A stretch of DNA of 54,695 nucleotides from Bacilli bacterium (GCA_017617065.1 JAFZWP010000017.1:1-54695); one strand, 5' to 3'. Shown: positions 1 through 8,824, numbered from the stretch's first letter. A program made the numbers and translations. The notes: a model not told the origin generated them from the letters alone.

Positions 1-37
1 AGCGTGTATCCTGAGCCAGGATCAAACTCTCAAAAAA
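1..37 (-). rRNA. rrs: 16S ribosomal RNA, 5' end (partial)
   Basis: The reverse complement of the first 37 bases is the conserved 5' end of bacterial 16S rRNA: AGAGTTTGATCCTGGCTCAG lies at 30-11 on the minus strand. The AGAGTTTGAT block begins at E. coli position 8, which puts the mature 5' end near base 37. The gene runs leftwards out of the window, so almost all of it is missing. Its direction, away from dnaA, fits co-orientation with replication. Confidence 0.97.
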
Positions 38-98
38 TATATTCACCTTTTTTTATTTTTTAAAAATTTGCTTCTTGCTCCACCTGTTATTCTGTTTA

Positions 99-112
99 GT
101 TTTCAAAGACCT
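99..112 (-). promoter_or_regulatory. boxA-like antitermination element in rRNA leader
   Basis: On the minus strand the leader reads GGTCTTTGAAAACT, close to the boxA element (TGTTCTTTGAAAACT) common in Firmicutes rRNA leaders and bound by NusB/S10. It lies between the rRNA promoters and the 16S 5' end. Assigned by similarity only. Confidence 0.6.
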
Positions 113-144
113 TGTTACTAGCGCCTTTTTGCGCCAGCTTCACC

Positions 145-174
145 ATTATATAATATCTGTATCCCTCTTGTCAA
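145..174 (-). promoter_or_regulatory. rRNA promoter P2
   Basis: On the minus strand TTGACA (169-174) and TATAAT (145-150) are separated by 18 bp and point toward the 16S gene. Both hexamers match the sigma-A consensus exactly. This is the promoter nearest to the rRNA gene. Confidence 0.85.
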
Positions 175-222
175 TATTTATTTTATCTTTTAAGTTGGGG
201 TACTCCTTACATAACCTTTTCC

Positions 223-251
223 ATTATACTCCGATTCGCACTAAAAGTCAA
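223..251 (-). promoter_or_regulatory. rRNA promoter P1
   Basis: On the minus strand TTGACT (246-251) and TATAAT (223-228) are 17 bp apart, about 78 bp upstream of P2. Tandem strong sigma-A promoters are typical of rrn operons in Firmicutes. Confidence 0.85.
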
Positions 252-294
252 TAATAAATAATAAATTATTCAACTTTTTTTACTTTTTTGAAAT

Positions 295-326
295 TAAAAA
301 AGGTGGCACTTAAGCCACCCTTTTTA
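295..326 (-). terminator. Intrinsic terminator of prs
   Basis: GGTGGC (302-307) and GCCACC (314-319) form a stem with a 6-nt loop, followed on the minus strand by a T-rich run. It lies just after the prs stop codon and separates prs from the rRNA promoters. Confidence 0.9.
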
Positions 327-341
327 TCGCTTCATATATAG

Positions 342-1316
342 TTAATTATCAAACTCTTTAGCATTATATGTGAATAGTGTTGAGATAGGTTTTCCATCCA
401 TAATATTTAGGATTCCTTGGCCCAAGATTTTAGCAACAGAAAGCTGTAAAAACTTTGGACACATCCTATCTTCAGGAAGCTCGATTGTATTTGTAGCAAC
501 AACTGTTTTGATTGGACTTTCCATAATTTTTTGGACAGCTTCACCTGATGCAATTAGGTGAGTACATGCTACATAGATATCTTTAGCGCCAGCATTAGCT
601 AGAGCTTTAGCAGCTGCGGAAATTGTTCCAGCAGTATCTACTATGTCATCAACTAAAATACAATTTTTGCCCTCAACTTCACCAATGATATTTAATACTT
701 CAGCTACATTAGCTTTAGGGCGACGTTTATCCATAATAGCAATTGGTGCGTCAAAGTTAATCGCAAACTTTCTTGCACGTGTAGTTCCGCCATGATCCGG
801 AGAAACAATTACTATATCTTCTATTTTTTGCTTTTTGAAATAATGAACTAGTACTGGGTTTGCTTCAAAATTATCAATTGGAATGTCATAGAATCCTTGA
901 ATTTGAGCTGCATGTAAATCACATGCTACAACTCTATCTGCTCCAGCAGCTTCAAGTAAGTCAGCAACTAATTTAGCACTGATAGGTTGACGAGATTTAG
1001 CTTTTCTATCTTGTCTAGAATAACCATAATATGGCATTATAACATTAATTGTTTTAGCTGACGCTCTCTTTAAAGCATCAATAAATATTAATAATTCCAT
1101 ATAGTTTTCATTTACTGGAAAAGATGTAGATTGAATGATAAATACGTTATATCCTCTAACTGTTTCTGGGATATTGATGTTTACTTCGCCATCAGCAAAG
1201 CGACTTGATTCGCAATCTGATAGTGGAATTCCGATGTAATCTGCTATTTCTTGACCTAGCTTCTTGCTTGAAGAAAGAGCAAATAACTTGATTTTTGATC
1301 CATGTACTTCTGCCAT
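342..1316 (-). CDS. prs: Ribose-phosphate pyrophosphokinase (PRPP synthetase)
   Basis: Makes 5-phosphoribosyl-1-pyrophosphate from ribose 5-phosphate and ATP in the cytoplasm, feeding purine, pyrimidine, histidine and NAD synthesis. The 324-residue length is normal for class I enzymes. Visible motifs: the PRPP synthase signature DLHAAQIQGF (about 133-142), the flag-region SPDHGGTTRARK (about 172-183), and the PRPP-binding loop LVDDIVDTAGT (about 221-231). The ATG start is set by a GGAGG at 1326-1330. The gene has its own promoter (1346-1374) and terminator (295-326), so it is probably monocistronic. Identification is secure. Confidence 0.97.
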   Translation of the reverse strand: MAEVHGSKIKLFALSSSKKLGQEIADYIGIPLSDCESSRFADGEVNINIPETVRGYNVFIIQSTSFPVNENYMELLIFIDALKRASAKTINVIMPYYGYSRQDRKAKSRQPISAKLVADLLEAAGADRVVACDLHAAQIQGFYDIPIDNFEANPVLVHYFKKQKIEDIVIVSPDHGGTTRARKFAINFDAPIAIMDKRRPKANVAEVLNIIGEVEGKNCILVDDIVDTAGTISAAAKALANAGAKDIYVACTHLIASGEAVQKIMESPIKTVVATNTIELPEDRMCPKFLQLSVAKILGQGILNIMDGKPISTLFTYNAKEFDN

Positions 1317-1345
1317 TTAAAAAATCCTCCACAATTTACATATTT

Positions 1346-1374
1346 ATTATATATCTACATTATTTCTATTTCAA
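1346..1374 (-). promoter_or_regulatory. prs promoter
   Basis: On the minus strand TTGAAA (1369-1374), a 17-bp spacer and TATAAT (1346-1351) lie about 30 bp upstream of the prs start. Confidence 0.75.
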
Positions 1375-1407
1375 CAGAATATATAGGGTAAATGCTTTCA
1401 AAATTAA

Positions 1408-1433
1408 AAATGCATAGATATATCTATGCATTT
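1408..1433 (-). terminator. Intrinsic terminator of the AKR-rsmA-ispE operon
   Basis: A perfect 26-bp palindrome whose arm is AAATGCATAGATA overlaps the last codons and stop of ispE. On the minus strand it is followed by TTTTTAATTTTG. It ends the three-gene operon. Confidence 0.8.
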
Positions 1434-2296
1434 CTTTTACTAGATGTAATTATCGCATTATAATTCTTATAACTTAGTGCATCTTTTATAATCTTAGCGT
1501 CATTTAATTCTTTAAAGGCAGCAAATACAGTACTTCCGCTACCACTCATAATAGCTTTAGCGTGTATACCTTTTTCTTTAATTAAACCGTCTAAATCATT
1601 AATTATATCTATGATTTTAGGCCTCTCGCTATTAATTGATATCGTAGCTTCTTCTAAATCATTAATCATATTATCAACAATCATATCTTTATCATCAAAA
1701 TGAAAGCCTCTAATCATATTATCAATATTTGTATAATCATTACTATATATCTTATTTGCTTCATATACATCTTTAGTAGACGTAGGATAGCCTGGTAATA
1801 CTAATAGATAATATAGTTTAGCTTTTGAATCGATATGATTAACATTTTCACCAATTCCCGATAATATTCCTAACCCTTTAAGCAAGAAGAACGGCACATC
1901 ACTACCAACACTAAGTGCTACTTGTACTAACTCTTCAAAACTAAGTCCTAATTTCCATATCTTATTAAGCGCAAGAATTACGCTTGCCGCATCACTAGAT
2001 CCTCCTCCTAGTCCTGCACCATATGGTATATTCTTAATTAGTTTAATGCTAGCGCCGTTTGTAGATACAGATGGATATGCTTCTTTAATGGCTCTAATAG
2101 CTTTTAATATTAAATTATTATCATTTTCTAAAGTTTTATCGTTACAACTAAATCTAATTTCTTTACATTTAGATATATAAATAGCATCATATAAATCAAT
2201 TAAATCCATAATGGTAGATAAATTATGATATCCATCTTCTCTTTTATTAATAACTTTTAATGCTAAATTTACTTTAGCATATGCTTTAATTTTCAT
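1424..2296 (-). CDS. ispE: 4-(cytidine 5'-diphospho)-2-C-methyl-D-erythritol kinase
   Basis: GHMP-family kinase of the MEP isoprenoid pathway; it phosphorylates CDP-methylerythritol with ATP. The 290-residue protein has the N-terminal substrate-site sequence AYAKVNLAL (5-13), the glycine-rich ATP loop PYGAGLGGGSSDAAS (91-105), and a C-terminal GSGSTVFA motif near residue 255. The start lies 2 nt beyond the rsmA stop, so translation is probably coupled. The rsmA-ispE neighbour pair is common in Firmicutes. The 3' end lies inside the operon terminator. The gene implies that isoprenoid precursors are made by the MEP route. Confidence 0.95.
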   Translation of the reverse strand: MKIKAYAKVNLALKVINKREDGYHNLSTIMDLIDLYDAIYISKCKEIRFSCNDKTLENDNNLILKAIRAIKEAYPSVSTNGASIKLIKNIPYGAGLGGGSSDAASVILALNKIWKLGLSFEELVQVALSVGSDVPFFLLKGLGILSGIGENVNHIDSKAKLYYLLVLPGYPTSTKDVYEANKIYSNDYTNIDNMIRGFHFDDKDMIVDNMINDLEEATISINSERPKIIDIINDLDGLIKEKGIHAKAIMSGSGSTVFAAFKELNDAKIIKDALSYKNYNAIITSSKRNA

Positions 2297-2298
2297 TT

Positions 2299-3141
2299 TT
2301 ACCTTCTTAAATCATTATATAAATTTATAATTTTATCTAATTCTAATTCTTCTGCTCTCGTTGATTCTTTTAAATCTAACTTAATTAAGCTATTCTTTAC
2401 AATATCTTTATCAAAATGATATTTAGATGAAGATAAATTGTTAACAATAGTTTTTCTTCTCATGCCAAATAATGCTTGCACAAATTCGAAGAAATCAGCT
2501 TCATTATTTACGTTTAAATGCTCTTTTCTCTGCTTTATTGAAAGTAACACACTATCTACATTAGGTGCAGGGAAGAAGAAATTTCTTGGAACGTCAAATT
2601 CTATTTTTGCATTTGATTTATAATTTATTATAACTGACAAAGCGTTATAGTCTTTAGTTTTAGGTTTGCCTGATAATCTTTGCCCCAATTCTTTTTGCAT
2701 CATAAAATACATATCGCTAATATGATCGTTTTCTAATAACTTAAATAGAATTGGCGTTGTAATGTAATAAGGTATGTTTGCTACTACTTTAATATTATTT
2801 GAATTATCAAATAATTCTTTGATATCCTTATCTAAATCAACTTCTAAAAAGTCTTTATTGATAATAGTGATATTATTGTATTTAGATAATGTATTATTTA
2901 ATATTTCTATCATATCTAAATCTATTTCGTACGCTATTACTTTTTTCGCATTAATTGACAAATATTCAGTAAGTGAGCCAAGCCCTGGTCCAATTTCTAA
3001 AACTATATCATCTTTAGTAATATTAGCTACTTCTATGATATGTTCCAGAATTGAAGACGATGTAATGAAATTTTGACCAAATTTCTTTTTTGCAAATAGT
3101 TCATTGCTTTTTAATATATCTTTAGTCTTATTAACGATCAT
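2299..3141 (-). CDS. rsmA: 16S rRNA (adenine1518/1519-N6)-dimethyltransferase (KsgA)
   Basis: S-adenosylmethionine-dependent enzyme that dimethylates two adjacent adenines in 16S helix 45 late in 30S assembly. The 280-residue protein has the family opening FGQNF (21-25), the SAM-binding motif LEIGPGLGSLT (48-58), and the catalytic motif NIPYY (122-126). Its start overlaps the end of the upstream AKR gene by 11 nt and ispE follows after 2 nt, so the three genes form one unit. No strong ribosome binding site is visible before the ATG; translational coupling is likely. Confidence 0.96.
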   Translation of the reverse strand: MIVNKTKDILKSNELFAKKKFGQNFITSSSILEHIIEVANITKDDIVLEIGPGLGSLTEYLSINAKKVIAYEIDLDMIEILNNTLSKYNNITIINKDFLEVDLDKDIKELFDNSNNIKVVANIPYYITTPILFKLLENDHISDMYFMMQKELGQRLSGKPKTKDYNALSVIINYKSNAKIEFDVPRNFFFPAPNVDSVLLSIKQRKEHLNVNNEADFFEFVQALFGMRRKTIVNNLSSSKYHFDKDIVKNSLIKLDLKESTRAEELELDKIINLYNDLRR

Positions 3142-4249
3142 TTACTAATTCTCTAACTTTCACAAGATATTCTGGAATTTGAATGTGCTGAGGGCATTTA
3201 GAAACGCATGCTTTGCAGTTTACGCACATACTAGCGCTAGCATTATTACTTTTAAGCATACTATACATCCAACTAACACTGCCTAAATTTTGATACATTT
3301 CGTAATCGTTAAATAAACTTAAGTTTCTTGGTATATTTACCCCTTTAGGACAAGGCATACAATATTTGCAACCTGTGCATCCAACAGCCTCCACGTTTCT
3401 TAACGCTACGCTTACTTTTTCCACAAGCTCATTTTCTTCTTCATTTAAAGGAACAAAGTTAGATGCAATATCTAAATTTTCTTCAAGCTGAATCATTTCA
3501 TTCATTCCGCTCAAAAATGTCATAACGCCTTTTTGGCTTGCTACCCATCTTAGAGCCCATTTAGTTAAGCTATCATTTGAGTAATCATAAAACATCTTAG
3601 CGATTGTTTTATTAAAAGCACATAATTTTCCACCTTTAAGCGGTTCCATTACTATAATAGGTATATGTCTTTTTACTAATTCTTCGTATCCTTTAGGGCC
3701 TTGTTGAATAGTGTAATCCATGTAATTAAATTGTATTTGGCAAAATTCCCAATCATAATAATCTAAAATTTGCATAAAGGTATCATAATCATCGTGGAAA
3801 GAAAAACCAATATGTTTAATTTTACCAAGTGATTGCCACTTTTTAACAATATCTAAAATATGATATTTTTTGATATGTTCAAAACGATCTTTGCTTAAAG
3901 CATGAAGTAAATAAAAATCAATATAATCTGTTTTTAAGTTTGCAAGTTGCTTATCAATCATCGCTTCAATTTCTTTTTGGTCTGTTAAATTCCAAAAGGA
4001 GAATTTTGTAGCAAGATAATATGATTCTCTTGGGTAAATCGATATAGCTTTACCTAAAGTTGGTTCGCTTTGTCTATCTAGATATACATATGCTGTATCA
4101 AAATAATTAACGCCAGCTTCATATGCGCGTCTTATTAAGCTAATTGCTTTATCTTCATCTACAATCCCATCGTGTGTAGAAAAGCGCATGCAGCCAAAGC
4201 CTAAAAGTGAGGTGTTTATATCTTTTTCATACCATTTGTTATATTTCAT
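3131..4249 (-). CDS. Aldo/keto reductase with C-terminal 4Fe-4S ferredoxin domain
   Basis: Predicted NAD(P)H-dependent oxidoreductase of the AKR superfamily carrying an appended ferredoxin module (the COG1453-type architecture). In this 372-residue protein the AKR tetrad candidates are FDTA (D51, then Y54), K82 and H116. The tail has two cysteine clusters, CTGCKYCMPC (291-300) and CVNCKACVSKC (342-352), typical of two 4Fe-4S clusters. A longer reading frame exists, but AGGAGG at 4254-4259 favours the ATG at 4249. The substrate is unknown. The 3' end overlaps rsmA by 11 nt; a terminator hairpin (4273-4298) lies just upstream. Confidence 0.88.
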   Translation of the reverse strand: MKYNKWYEKDINTSLLGFGCMRFSTHDGIVDEDKAISLIRRAYEAGVNYFDTAYVYLDRQSEPTLGKAISIYPRESYYLATKFSFWNLTDQKEIEAMIDKQLANLKTDYIDFYLLHALSKDRFEHIKKYHILDIVKKWQSLGKIKHIGFSFHDDYDTFMQILDYYDWEFCQIQFNYMDYTIQQGPKGYEELVKRHIPIIVMEPLKGGKLCAFNKTIAKMFYDYSNDSLTKWALRWVASQKGVMTFLSGMNEMIQLEENLDIASNFVPLNEEENELVEKVSVALRNVEAVGCTGCKYCMPCPKGVNIPRNLSLFNDYEMYQNLGSVSWMYSMLKSNNASASMCVNCKACVSKCPQHIQIPEYLVKVRELVNDR

Positions 4250-4272
4250 AACCATCCTCCTATAAAAAGCAT

Positions 4273-4298
4273 AAAAAACTCTTCGTTGAAGAGTTTTT
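4273..4298 (-). terminator. Terminator after the dnaX-recR operon
   Basis: AAAACTCTTC and GAAGAGTTTT form a stem with a 3-nt loop directly after the small membrane protein gene, with a T-run on the minus strand. It separates the dnaX operon from the AKR gene. I see no clear promoter in the 20 bp left before the AKR ribosome binding site, so read-through may feed the AKR operon. Confidence 0.8.
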
Positions 4299-4301
4299 AA
4301 T

Positions 4302-4562
4302 TTAACACGATGCAAAAAAGGCTAGGCCTACCATTGCAGCAAGTATAAATACAATAAATACAAATAGCTTTGGAATCTTCTTAAAAACAGCAATTAAGCC
4401 AGCGAATATTAAAATGAATAATAATACGCCAACGCAACCGTATATAATATAGTGCTTAGTTTCACCATGACTTAAAAGTTGCCTTATAAAGTCAACCCCT
4501 TTTGCGATGAATCCTTCAAGTAAACTGAAGAAACTCATTAATTTTTCTTTAATTCCATCCAT
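4302..4562 (-). CDS. Small two-helix membrane protein, function unknown
   Basis: An 86-residue protein not recognised as a known family. Residues 1-37 are amphipathic. Two hydrophobic segments (about 38-59 and 64-85) are separated by a short basic turn (KKIPK), giving a hairpin membrane topology. An AGAGGT motif 6 nt before the ATG supports expression. It follows recR by 26 nt and ends at a terminator, so it looks like the last gene of the dnaX-ybaB-recR operon. No function can be assigned. Confidence 0.65.
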   Translation of the reverse strand: MDGIKEKLMSFFSLLEGFIAKGVDFIRQLLSHGETKHYIIYGCVGVLLFILIFAGLIAVFKKIPKLFVFIVFILAAMVGLAFFASC

Positions 4563-4588
4563 ACAGGTACCTCTTTTGTGCCATTATA

Positions 4589-5185
4589 CTACATTTTCTT
4601 TTTGCCTTCAAGCGCTTTTGAAAGTGTAATCTCATCAAGATATTCAATATTAGCGCCCACTGGCAAACCATATCCAATACGATATACATTTACATCCATG
4701 GCTTCTAAAATTGATTTTAGATATAAAGCCGTAGTTTCGCTTGGGATATTAGCACTTAATGCAATAATAACATCTTTAATATTTTCTTCTTTAATACGTT
4801 TTAAAAGCTTAGGTATATTTAAATCATCAGGGCCAACACCATTAAGTGGAGATATTACTCCACCTAATACATGATATTTTCCTTTAAATGAACCGATTGC
4901 TTCAAATGCAATTACATCTCGGCTACTTTCTACGATCATTAATTCATTAGTTCTATCGTTTGAAGCACATATAGAACATATATCATTATCCGTAATTAAG
5001 CCGCAGATTTTACATTCTTTAATATTATTAACTGCATCTTTTAAAGCATCAGATAAATCTAGAGCTTCTTCTTTATCCATTTTAGTAATAGTATAAAAAG
5101 CTAATCTTTCAGCAGTTTTAGGACCAATGCCAGGATATTTAGAAAAACCTTTAATTAGTTTATCTAAACTATCAGGATATTTCAC
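4589..5185 (-). CDS. recR: Recombination mediator protein RecR
   Basis: Acts with RecF/RecO in loading RecA at gaps. The 198-residue length is typical. It has an N-terminal helix-hairpin-helix (about 10-30), a zinc finger with cysteines at 58, 61, 70 and 73, and a Toprim domain (about 80-175) containing GGVISPLNGVGPDDL. The start is GTG: its G is shared with the TAG stop of the upstream YbaB gene (TAGTG), and GGGAGG lies 9 nt upstream. The dnaX-ybaB-recR order is a classic conserved cluster. Confidence 0.96.
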   Translation of the reverse strand: MKYPDSLDKLIKGFSKYPGIGPKTAERLAFYTITKMDKEEALDLSDALKDAVNNIKECKICGLITDNDICSICASNDRTNELMIVESSRDVIAFEAIGSFKGKYHVLGGVISPLNGVGPDDLNIPKLLKRIKEENIKDVIIALSANIPSETTALYLKSILEAMDVNVYRIGYGLPVGANIEYLDEITLSKALEGKKKM

Positions 5186-5496
5186 TAGAACATTCCTCCC
5201 ATACCACCAAGCAATGCTTTATATTTAGCCATCTTCTCATCAGTGACTTTATCAATTTCTTCATATGCTTGATTGCAGGCAGCAACAACTGCATCGTTAA
5301 ATACTTCGCGATCATCAGCATCACTAATTTCAAAATTAGGGTCAACCTCTACAGTTACTACTTCTCTAGTCCCCATTACTTCAACTCTAACTACTCCAGC
5401 AATGCTTCCATGGAATACTGTGTTTTCAATTTCACGTTGAGTTTGTTCCATTTCTTTTTGCATCTGTTGAACTTTTTTAATAAGTGCTTGATTCAT
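5185..5496 (-). CDS. YbaB/EbfC family nucleoid-associated protein
   Basis: Small DNA-binding protein (103 residues) of the YbaB/EbfC family, a dimeric nucleoid protein whose gene normally lies between dnaX and recR, as here. The N-terminal helix is rich in Q, K and E (residues 8-25) and the C-terminus ends in a glycine/methionine-rich tail (GGMGGMF), both usual for the family. The start at 5496 is chosen because AAGGAG lies 6 nt upstream; a start 7 codons earlier has no such site. The stop overlaps the recR GTG start by one base. Confidence 0.92.
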   Translation of the reverse strand: MNQALIKKVQQMQKEMEQTQREIENTVFHGSIAGVVRVEVMGTREVVTVEVDPNFEISDADDREVFNDAVVAACNQAYEEIDKVTDEKMAKYKALLGGMGGMF

Positions 5497-5506
5497 ATAC
5501 TTCTCC

Positions 5507-8500
5507 TTAATTATCAAACTTAATTAGAGAACCAAACTTATCTTTTGCATCTTCGCATATTTTTTCGTTAGGATCTTTATATTCTTGATCTGGTTTAATT
5601 ATTACTAAATTTGGATCATTAATTGGTGTGAGTGTAGGATATATAATACCATTATTATATTGGTTGATATATTCTTCTCGTTTTTCTAACCAAATCTTTT
5701 CAGGTAATGCAATATAATCATATGTATCACCTAAATAAATCTTAAATAACTCAGCAGCTTTAGCTTTAAAATCGGTTTTCATTACTTGATTGCATAGCGT
5801 TGAACTAGCAAAAGTAATGATGAATTCTCTAACGCCTACAGCTGAAATTCTACCTTGCTTTAATCTATCAGCAATTCCACTAAACTTTGGATCAGTATTG
5901 CTATCTAATAATCTCCAAGTTCTAGTAACTCTTTCGCGATCATTTCTACCAGCTTCAGTTCTTGCTTCATGAAGAATCTTTTCAATAATCTTTACATCGT
6001 ATGTAGAGCAAGTAGCAACTTTTTCGCTTGTTGTTGACGGAATAGGGCGAGAATTTTGTAAATCTTCTCTAAGTTTATCTCTATCAACTACAAGCGGTTC
6101 TTTAGCTTCTCTTTCACTACGTAATATTTCACTAGTAGATGTTGCTTCTTCAACTGGTTTCTTTTCTTCTACTTTAGTTTCTTCTTGAACTGTAGAAGGT
6201 TTATAAACAGGTTTATCTTCAACAATTACGCTTTCTTCATCATCTTCTGCGTAATCTTCTTCTTCAACTTCATCTTCATCGGCATTGATATCTACATCTT
6301 CTGCGTTTTCGTTAACTGGTGCAGCATCATTCGCTTCTTCAGTTTGTTCTTCTGTATCTTCATCAACTTCAGACTGCTCAGTTTCAATTTCTTCTTGCTT
6401 GCTAGCCTCTTCTTCGATATCTAAATCTTGACTAACTTCTTCATCAACAAAATCTTCAACTTGTTCTTCTACGATATCATTAGATACCTTTTCTTCGCTT
6501 TCAGTTAATTCTTCGCTTGAAGAGCTATTATCTTCAATATCATAAACTGAAGCCTCTTCGCTAACTTCTTCTTGTTCGTAATTAGAACTGTCAAATTCAT
6601 CAATCATTGATTGATCGTTTTTAACTTCTTCAACTATTTCTTGACTAGTTTCAACTTGTTCTTCTTGTTTAGACTCTTCTTCTTGAACAGGGGCATCATA
6701 TGCTCCACTCATTCTTTCATTACGAATAATAGAAGCATCGCTTTCTTGATAATTATAATCTACGTCACTTCTTTCTTGCGTAAATAAAGGTTTAGAGGCA
6801 TTTCTTTCGTCTTCGATAATTTTAGATGAATTAGATGTAGGTGTAACAATTGCATCCTTTTCTACATTATCCTCGCGAGCAAGTGCGCCAAAGTTAACAT
6901 TAACTTGGTTTTTATTAGCATTATTCATGCTAAATTCGGTATCAAATAATGACATTTGGCCTTCAGGAACTTTATTTCTTCTAGGTTCAGTTGATACCTT
7001 TTTGTTTTGTGAAGCAATTATTTCTAAAATCTTTCGATAATTCCAATCAACTTTATCAGCTAATTCTGGATCAATCGCATTTTCTTTAATCTGGGCAATT
7101 ACCTTTCCTAAAGCAATCTTAACAGAATCGATATCTTCTTTTAGATATGCAATATCGCCACTATAGTCAATACCTACTTTTCTAGCTTCTAGAGCTTCAA
7201 TTCTGTTTGTTATATCAGTTAAATCGACTGTTTGTGATTTAGAAGATATATATTCAACTTGATTTCTAAGAGTAGTATTAGATGCTTTTAATACTTGAAC
7301 GTTTTCTTGTAATTCTTCTAATTCTTTCTTTAAATCAGATATAGCCGAAGTATCAATCTTGACTTCACCATCTGATGATGCTATTGGCCTAGATTCAAGA
7401 GCATCAACTCTTTGAATTAATTTGTGTAATTCAAGCTTACTTAATTCACTGATTACACGATTGATCTTTACTTCATTAGCATTTACTTTTTCGTTATCAA
7501 CAGCTTCACCGTTGCCGCCATTGCCACCAGCTACACCATTTTCTTCAATTTCACCAAGTCTAGATTCTAAATCATTAATACGATCTAGATAATTTAGACT
7601 AGTTTCGCTCATATTAATCATCTTAATTAGAGCAATTTCTAAATAGATATGCGGAGCAGTCGAATATTTAATCTTATTTTGAACATCACTTAGTACTTCT
7701 ACGTAATAGAATATTCTATTATCATCAATATGTTCAGCTAATTCTTTAAACTTTGGCTTTTCAAAAATGTATTTAGCGTATACTGCGCTAGATACGTTTT
7801 TATAAAGTAACATATCACGATAAAATTGTAATAATCCACTAACAATCTTATCTACTTCTTTACCTGTTTCAATTAATGCATGGATGATTTCAAGAGCACT
7901 AGTAACATTTCTCTCTTCAAATGATGATGCAAGTTCAATTACTTTATCATAACTTAAGCTACCAGTTACTAGGTTAACATCTTCAATTGTTACTTTTTCA
8001 TCTGAATATGATATTGCTTGGTCTAATACGCTTAAAGCATCACGAAGTGCTCCTTCAGCGCTTTCAGCGATACTAGTTAAAGCTTCTTCAGTAATCTCTA
8101 CATTTTCATCGCTGCAAACAAGTCTTAACTTTTTACTAATTTCACTAACAGTTAAGGCCTTAAATTCAAATCTTTGGCAGCGGGAAGCAATTGTAGATGG
8201 AATCTTTTGAACTTCAGTTGTAGCTAGAATAAATACTACATGTGCAGGCGGTTCTTCTAATGTCTTTAATAATGCATTAAAAGCACCAGTTGATAACATA
8301 TGTACTTCATCAATGATATAGATTTTATATTTAGTACCACTAGGCAAGAATTTAGCTTTTTCGCGGATATCTCTAATTTCATCTACACCGTTATTTGATG
8401 CAGCGTCGATTTCAATAACGTCAGGGCTAATACCATCAGCAATTTCATGGCAACTTCTACATTTATCGCATGGTTCTTGTAAAACTGGGTTTTCACAGTT

Positions 8501-8686
8501 TAGAGTCTTGGCAAAAATACGTGCAACAGTAGTCTTACCTGTTCCACGCGGACCAGAGAATAAATATGCATGGGAAATCTTGTTGTTAGCAATTGCGTTT
8601 TGCAATGTCTTAACAACAACTTCTTGACCAACTACATCTCTAAATAATTGGGGACGATATGTACGATATAATGCTTGATATGCCAT
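5507..8686 (-). CDS. dnaX: DNA polymerase III subunit gamma/tau with a very long acidic linker
   Basis: Clamp-loader ATPase of the replisome. The N-terminal AAA+ part is canonical: Walker A GPRGTGKTT (45-53), zinc module cysteines C64/C73/C76/C79, Walker B IIDEVHML (124-131), LEEPPAH (143-149) and the arginine-finger segment SRCQRFEF (168-175). Residues about 370-580 look like coiled coil. A run rich in Glu, Asp, Ser and Val (about 650-890) precedes a C-terminal tau-type domain (about 910-1059). At 1059 residues it is far longer than the 550-650 usual in Firmicutes, because of this linker. AGGAG lies 7 nt before the ATG. First gene of the dnaX-ybaB-recR operon. Confidence 0.95.
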   Translation of the reverse strand: MAYQALYRTYRPQLFRDVVGQEVVVKTLQNAIANNKISHAYLFSGPRGTGKTTVARIFAKTLNCENPVLQEPCDKCRSCHEIADGISPDVIEIDAASNNGVDEIRDIREKAKFLPSGTKYKIYIIDEVHMLSTGAFNALLKTLEEPPAHVVFILATTEVQKIPSTIASRCQRFEFKALTVSEISKKLRLVCSDENVEITEEALTSIAESAEGALRDALSVLDQAISYSDEKVTIEDVNLVTGSLSYDKVIELASSFEERNVTSALEIIHALIETGKEVDKIVSGLLQFYRDMLLYKNVSSAVYAKYIFEKPKFKELAEHIDDNRIFYYVEVLSDVQNKIKYSTAPHIYLEIALIKMINMSETSLNYLDRINDLESRLGEIEENGVAGGNGGNGEAVDNEKVNANEVKINRVISELSKLELHKLIQRVDALESRPIASSDGEVKIDTSAISDLKKELEELQENVQVLKASNTTLRNQVEYISSKSQTVDLTDITNRIEALEARKVGIDYSGDIAYLKEDIDSVKIALGKVIAQIKENAIDPELADKVDWNYRKILEIIASQNKKVSTEPRRNKVPEGQMSLFDTEFSMNNANKNQVNVNFGALAREDNVEKDAIVTPTSNSSKIIEDERNASKPLFTQERSDVDYNYQESDASIIRNERMSGAYDAPVQEEESKQEEQVETSQEIVEEVKNDQSMIDEFDSSNYEQEEVSEEASVYDIEDNSSSSEELTESEEKVSNDIVEEQVEDFVDEEVSQDLDIEEEASKQEEIETEQSEVDEDTEEQTEEANDAAPVNENAEDVDINADEDEVEEEDYAEDDEESVIVEDKPVYKPSTVQEETKVEEKKPVEEATSTSEILRSEREAKEPLVVDRDKLREDLQNSRPIPSTTSEKVATCSTYDVKIIEKILHEARTEAGRNDRERVTRTWRLLDSNTDPKFSGIADRLKQGRISAVGVREFIITFASSTLCNQVMKTDFKAKAAELFKIYLGDTYDYIALPEKIWLEKREEYINQYNNGIIYPTLTPINDPNLVIIKPDQEYKDPNEKICEDAKDKFGSLIKFDN

Positions 8687-8734
8687 AATGTTACTCCTAA
8701 CCTTGTCTAATTTTCGGGCTCTTTCTCATTTAGC

Positions 8735-8763
8735 ATTATAGCACGCATATATATTATTTAAAA
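8735..8763 (-). promoter_or_regulatory. Probable dnaX promoter
   Basis: On the minus strand a TATAAT (8735-8740) sits about 50 bp upstream of the dnaX ATG. The -35 region 17 bp further (TTTTAA) matches the consensus poorly, so this is a moderate call. Confidence 0.45.
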
Positions 8764-8796
8764 GTGTTTTTAATAAAAAGGCACATTAGCTATTCT

Positions 8797-8824
8797 TTGA
8801 CAATTCACTTATTAGTGATATAAT
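8797..8824 (+). promoter_or_regulatory. asnS promoter
   Basis: TTGACA (8797-8802) and TATAAT (8819-8824), both perfect, with a 16-bp spacer, upstream of the asnS ribosome binding site. No T-box leader is visible: the start codon is only about 33 bp away. Confidence 0.85.

Noticed and set aside
6185..6424. Plus-strand reading frame opposite the dnaX acidic linker (Phe/Ile-rich)
   Set aside because: It is the antisense of Glu/Asp codon runs; there is no ribosome binding site, and dnaX is clearly the real gene.
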